This document shows, one piece after another, positions 62,143 to 64,000 of a stretch of 64,000 nucleotides of DNA. Position 1 is the stretch's first letter, and each line of letters starts with the position of its first letter. Made by a program: the position numbers and the translations under genes. Below the pieces are notes generated by a model. It worked only from the letters and a program-made list of their open reading frames with translations, ran no database searches and had not been told where the DNA came from. Source of the stretch: Pseudomonadota bacterium (GTDB lineage Bacteria; Pseudomonadota; Gammaproteobacteria; Burkholderiales; Burkholderiaceae_C); NCBI GenBank assembly GCA_021819435.1, contig JAKARB010000005.1, forward strand, positions 1-64,000. The letters run 5' to 3'.

Positions 62143-63240
62143 TCACGCTGCCTGCGGGGCCTCCCACTGCGCCACGATCTCCTGCGCCAGCAAGGCCACG
62201 GAGAGTGGCGCACAGCCCTCGGCCTTGTTGCTGATGGACACGTGCACGGGCAGGCCGGCGCGGGCCGTGGCCACGGCGACGCGCGCCAGGGTTTGCCGCG
62301 TCTGCGGGTCGGCATCCTGGATGTGGTCGAACGGCGCGTACATGGCCCTTGCGGCTTCGTAGCCATGCGCGCCATGGCGGCGGTGCAGGTTCCAGCGGCA
62401 CACCAGCGGCCCGGGCCACAGGCTGCGCAGCATCGGCAACTGGTCTTCGATGGGTGGCATGCGGGCGTGGAGGCCCAGGCAATAGCTGTGGCCCGTCCGC
62501 TTGAGCACCTGCGCCAGTTCGGGGCTCACCAAGGCGTGGTCGCGCACCTCGACGGCGATGACCGCGCCCGGGATGCTGGCTTGCAGCGCTGGCATCTGGC
62601 CGAGCAGGTGTTCCAACTGATTCATCAAACGGCTGGGCTGGCGCAACCAGTCGTTGGGCAAGGGGCTGAGTTGGAAGACGAGCGCGCCGACCTTGTGGCC
62701 CAGGCCCTGGGTCGCCGGCTCGATGAATTCGCGCAGCGCCAGCGCCGGGTCCAGGAACAGCGGGTTGTGGGCCTTGCCTCGGCCCGATTCATCGCGGATC
62801 AGGGCGTCGCTCACCGAGGCCGGCGCCTTGACGATGAAGCGGAAGCCATCGGGCACCTGCGAGGCGTAGGTGGTGTACTGGCCCACGCTGAGCGGCTGGT
62901 AGAACGAGCGGTCGATGCTGACCGTGCGCATCAAGGGATGCTGGCTGTAGGCGGTCAAGCCGTCCTTGGCCAGGCGGCGCTCGTTGAGCTCGTCGGCCCA
63001 GATCAGGCCCTGCCAGCCAGGGTAGCTCCACGACGAGGTGCCCAGGCGCACTTGCTCGGGCAGGCGGCTGGCCAGGTCGATGTGTTCGGGCAGTGCGGGG
63101 GCAGGGGTGAGTTGCCCTGGCAGCCGGGGAGATCGGGACGCTTTGGGTTCCCTGGGCGCACGGCTGGCCCGCGAAGGTGTTTCATGCGGCAGGGCCGGCT
63201 CGCCGCCGAACAGGTCGTCCTGCATGCCCGGCGGCGTCAT
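62143..63240 (-). CDS. DUF72 domain protein
   Basis: 365-aa protein; a Pro/Arg-rich N-terminus (~55 residues) precedes a DUF72 TIM-barrel-like domain beginning RLGTSSWSYPGWQGLIW, with SIDRSFYQPLS, FRFIVKAPASVSD and VEVRDHALV segments. The family (E. coli YecE) has unknown function. It starts 7 bases after cysE, so it is probably co-transcribed. Confidence 0.88.
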   Translation of the reverse strand: MTPPGMQDDLFGGEPALPHETPSRASRAPREPKASRSPRLPGQLTPAPALPEHIDLASRLPEQVRLGTSSWSYPGWQGLIWADELNERRLAKDGLTAYSQHPLMRTVSIDRSFYQPLSVGQYTTYASQVPDGFRFIVKAPASVSDALIRDESGRGKAHNPLFLDPALALREFIEPATQGLGHKVGALVFQLSPLPNDWLRQPSRLMNQLEHLLGQMPALQASIPGAVIAVEVRDHALVSPELAQVLKRTGHSYCLGLHARMPPIEDQLPMLRSLWPGPLVCRWNLHRRHGAHGYEAARAMYAPFDHIQDADPQTRQTLARVAVATARAGLPVHVSISNKAEGCAPLSVALLAQEIVAQWEAPQAA

Positions 63241-63247
63241 GGCGGGC

Positions 63248-64000
63248 TCACTTCACCAGGCGGTTGAGCTCGTCGGCGTCGAAGGCCTCGGTCTTCTGGG
63301 CGTCTTGAGGCATGCAGTCGCGGCCGAGTTCGCTCTGGGCGCAGGCGGCGAGCTTTTCAACCGCCTGCCACAGCAGCGCGATCTGGTGCTCGTGGCCCGA
63401 TGCGTGGTCGATCAGGCCCCGCAGCGCCTGCGACAGCGGGTCGTCGCCCTCGGTCACGCCGTAGGCCGAGAAGCCCATGCGGGCGGCCACGGCCTCGCGC
63501 TCGGCCTGCTTCTCGTCAAGCACCTGCTTCTTGGCGACGATGATGCGCGCCGGGTTGCCCACGGCGGTGGCGCCATCCGGCACGGGCTTGGTGACCACGG
63601 CGTTCGAGCCCACGCGGGCGCCGTCGCCCACGGTGAAGCCGCCGAGCACTTGCGCGTTCGCCCCGACGATCACGCCACGGCCCAGCGTGGGGTGGCGCTT
63701 GGCGCCGCGCGACAGCGATGTGCCGCCCAGGGTCACGCCCTGGTAGATGGTGCAGTCGTCGCCGATCTCAGCGGTTTCACCCACCACCACGCCCATGCCA
63801 TGGTCGATGAACACGCGGCGGCCCACGCGGGCGCCGGGGTGGATCTCGATGCCCGTGAAAAATCGCCCCCAGTGCGAGATCCAACGGCCCAGCCACTTCA
63901 GGCCATGCGTCCAGCACCAATGCGCGCAGCGGTGCATGGCCAGGGCGTGGAGACCGGGGTAGCAGGTCAGGACCTCCCAGGCCGAGCGGGCGGCGGGGTC
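63248..64000 (-). CDS. cysE: Serine O-acetyltransferase CysE (5' end beyond window)
   Basis: At least 250 residues of the first enzyme committed to cysteine synthesis (serine + acetyl-CoA). The frame remains open through the right edge, giving [16 protein letters not shown], part of the conserved N-terminal helical domain, so the first in-frame Met at 63937 is not the start. The left-handed beta-helix has [19 protein letters not shown] (catalytic Asp-His) and [16 protein letters not shown]. The C-terminal ~80 residues are longer than in E. coli. Confidence 0.94.
   Translation of the reverse strand, partial: DPAARSAWEVLTCYPGLHALAMHRCAHWCWTHGLKWLGRWISHWGRFFTGIEIHPGARVGRRVFIDHGMGVVVGETAEIGDDCTIYQGVTLGGTSLSRGAKRHPTLGRGVIVGANAQVLGGFTVGDGARVGSNAVVTKPVPDGATAVGNPARIIVAKKQVLDEKQAEREAVAARMGFSAYGVTEGDDPLSQALRGLIDHASGHEHQIALLWQAVEKLAACAQSELGRDCMPQDAQKTEAFDADELNRLVK

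Noticed and set aside
1-64000. CRISPR arrays, toxin-antitoxin or phage-defence islands, tRNA or rRNA genes
   Set aside because: None seen by eye: no regularly spaced repeats, no recognised defence families, no clover-leaf sequences noticed.

Overview
This window is high-GC, gene-dense bacterial DNA. The gene families and their arrangement (two-subunit type 2 IPM synthase, nasA-ybiB, narK with a PP2C-kinase fusion, XdhABC with a BMP-type ABC importer, PEP-CTERM proteins) suggest a beta-proteobacterium of the order Burkholderiales, probably the Comamonadaceae or the Leptothrix/Aquabacterium/Rubrivivax group. This placement is inferred from gene content and order; no database search was possible. 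No rRNA, tRNA or CRISPR array was seen. The only mobile-element trace is a transposase tail at the left edge.

Layout. 1-545: end of an IS1595-like transposase, two intrinsic terminators and a sigma-28-type promoter for a methyl-accepting chemotaxis protein (546-2096). 2122-4392: a leftward 2OG-Fe(II) oxygenase, a quinone reductase and a PEP-CTERM protein. 4514-26833: a large purine-degradation region. Its left half holds an M20 amidohydrolase, a uraD-allantoate amidohydrolase fusion, puuE and a GntR/FCD regulator, divergent from hiuH and puuD. Its right half holds 8-oxoguanine deaminase, xdhC, xdhB and xdhA, divergent from a LysR gene and a four-gene BMP/ABC purine importer. The halves are separated by lrp, leuA and a second PEP-CTERM-like protein. 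Together they could take in a purine or nucleoside, oxidise it to urate, and carry urate through 5-hydroxyisourate, OHCU and allantoin to allantoate and beyond.

27096-33595: a fused indolepyruvate:ferredoxin oxidoreductase-type enzyme, a DUF2314 protein, an EamA exporter and YbiB. 33650-42065: a nitrate-assimilation locus with a NasA-type nitrate reductase, a Tat-exported tandem PilJ-N (NarX-like) protein and an NirB-like FAD reductase, divergent from a membrane-anchored PP2C phosphatase-Ser/Thr kinase, then NarK. The nasC-like and narK promoters both carry good sigma-54 (-24/-12) motifs, each with an NtrC-like GCACC-N5 dyad about 95-100 bp upstream. This is the most interesting part of the window: it looks like a nitrogen-controlled regulon that carries its own possible periplasmic nitrate sensor and phospho-signalling protein.

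42214-53433: mostly housekeeping genes (dcd, DUF1801, PHP phosphoesterase, YciO, glutaredoxin, plsY, AI-2E transporter, hda, HAD phosphatase, pcnB, folK, rpsU, yqeY, DUF442). 53451-57069: a complete TRAP transporter, with dctQM convergent to a Tat-signal dctP. 57243-64000: pmbA divergent from darP-mog, then an APH-type phosphotransferase with an SDR dehydrogenase, and finally a DUF72 gene downstream of cysE, which runs off the right edge.
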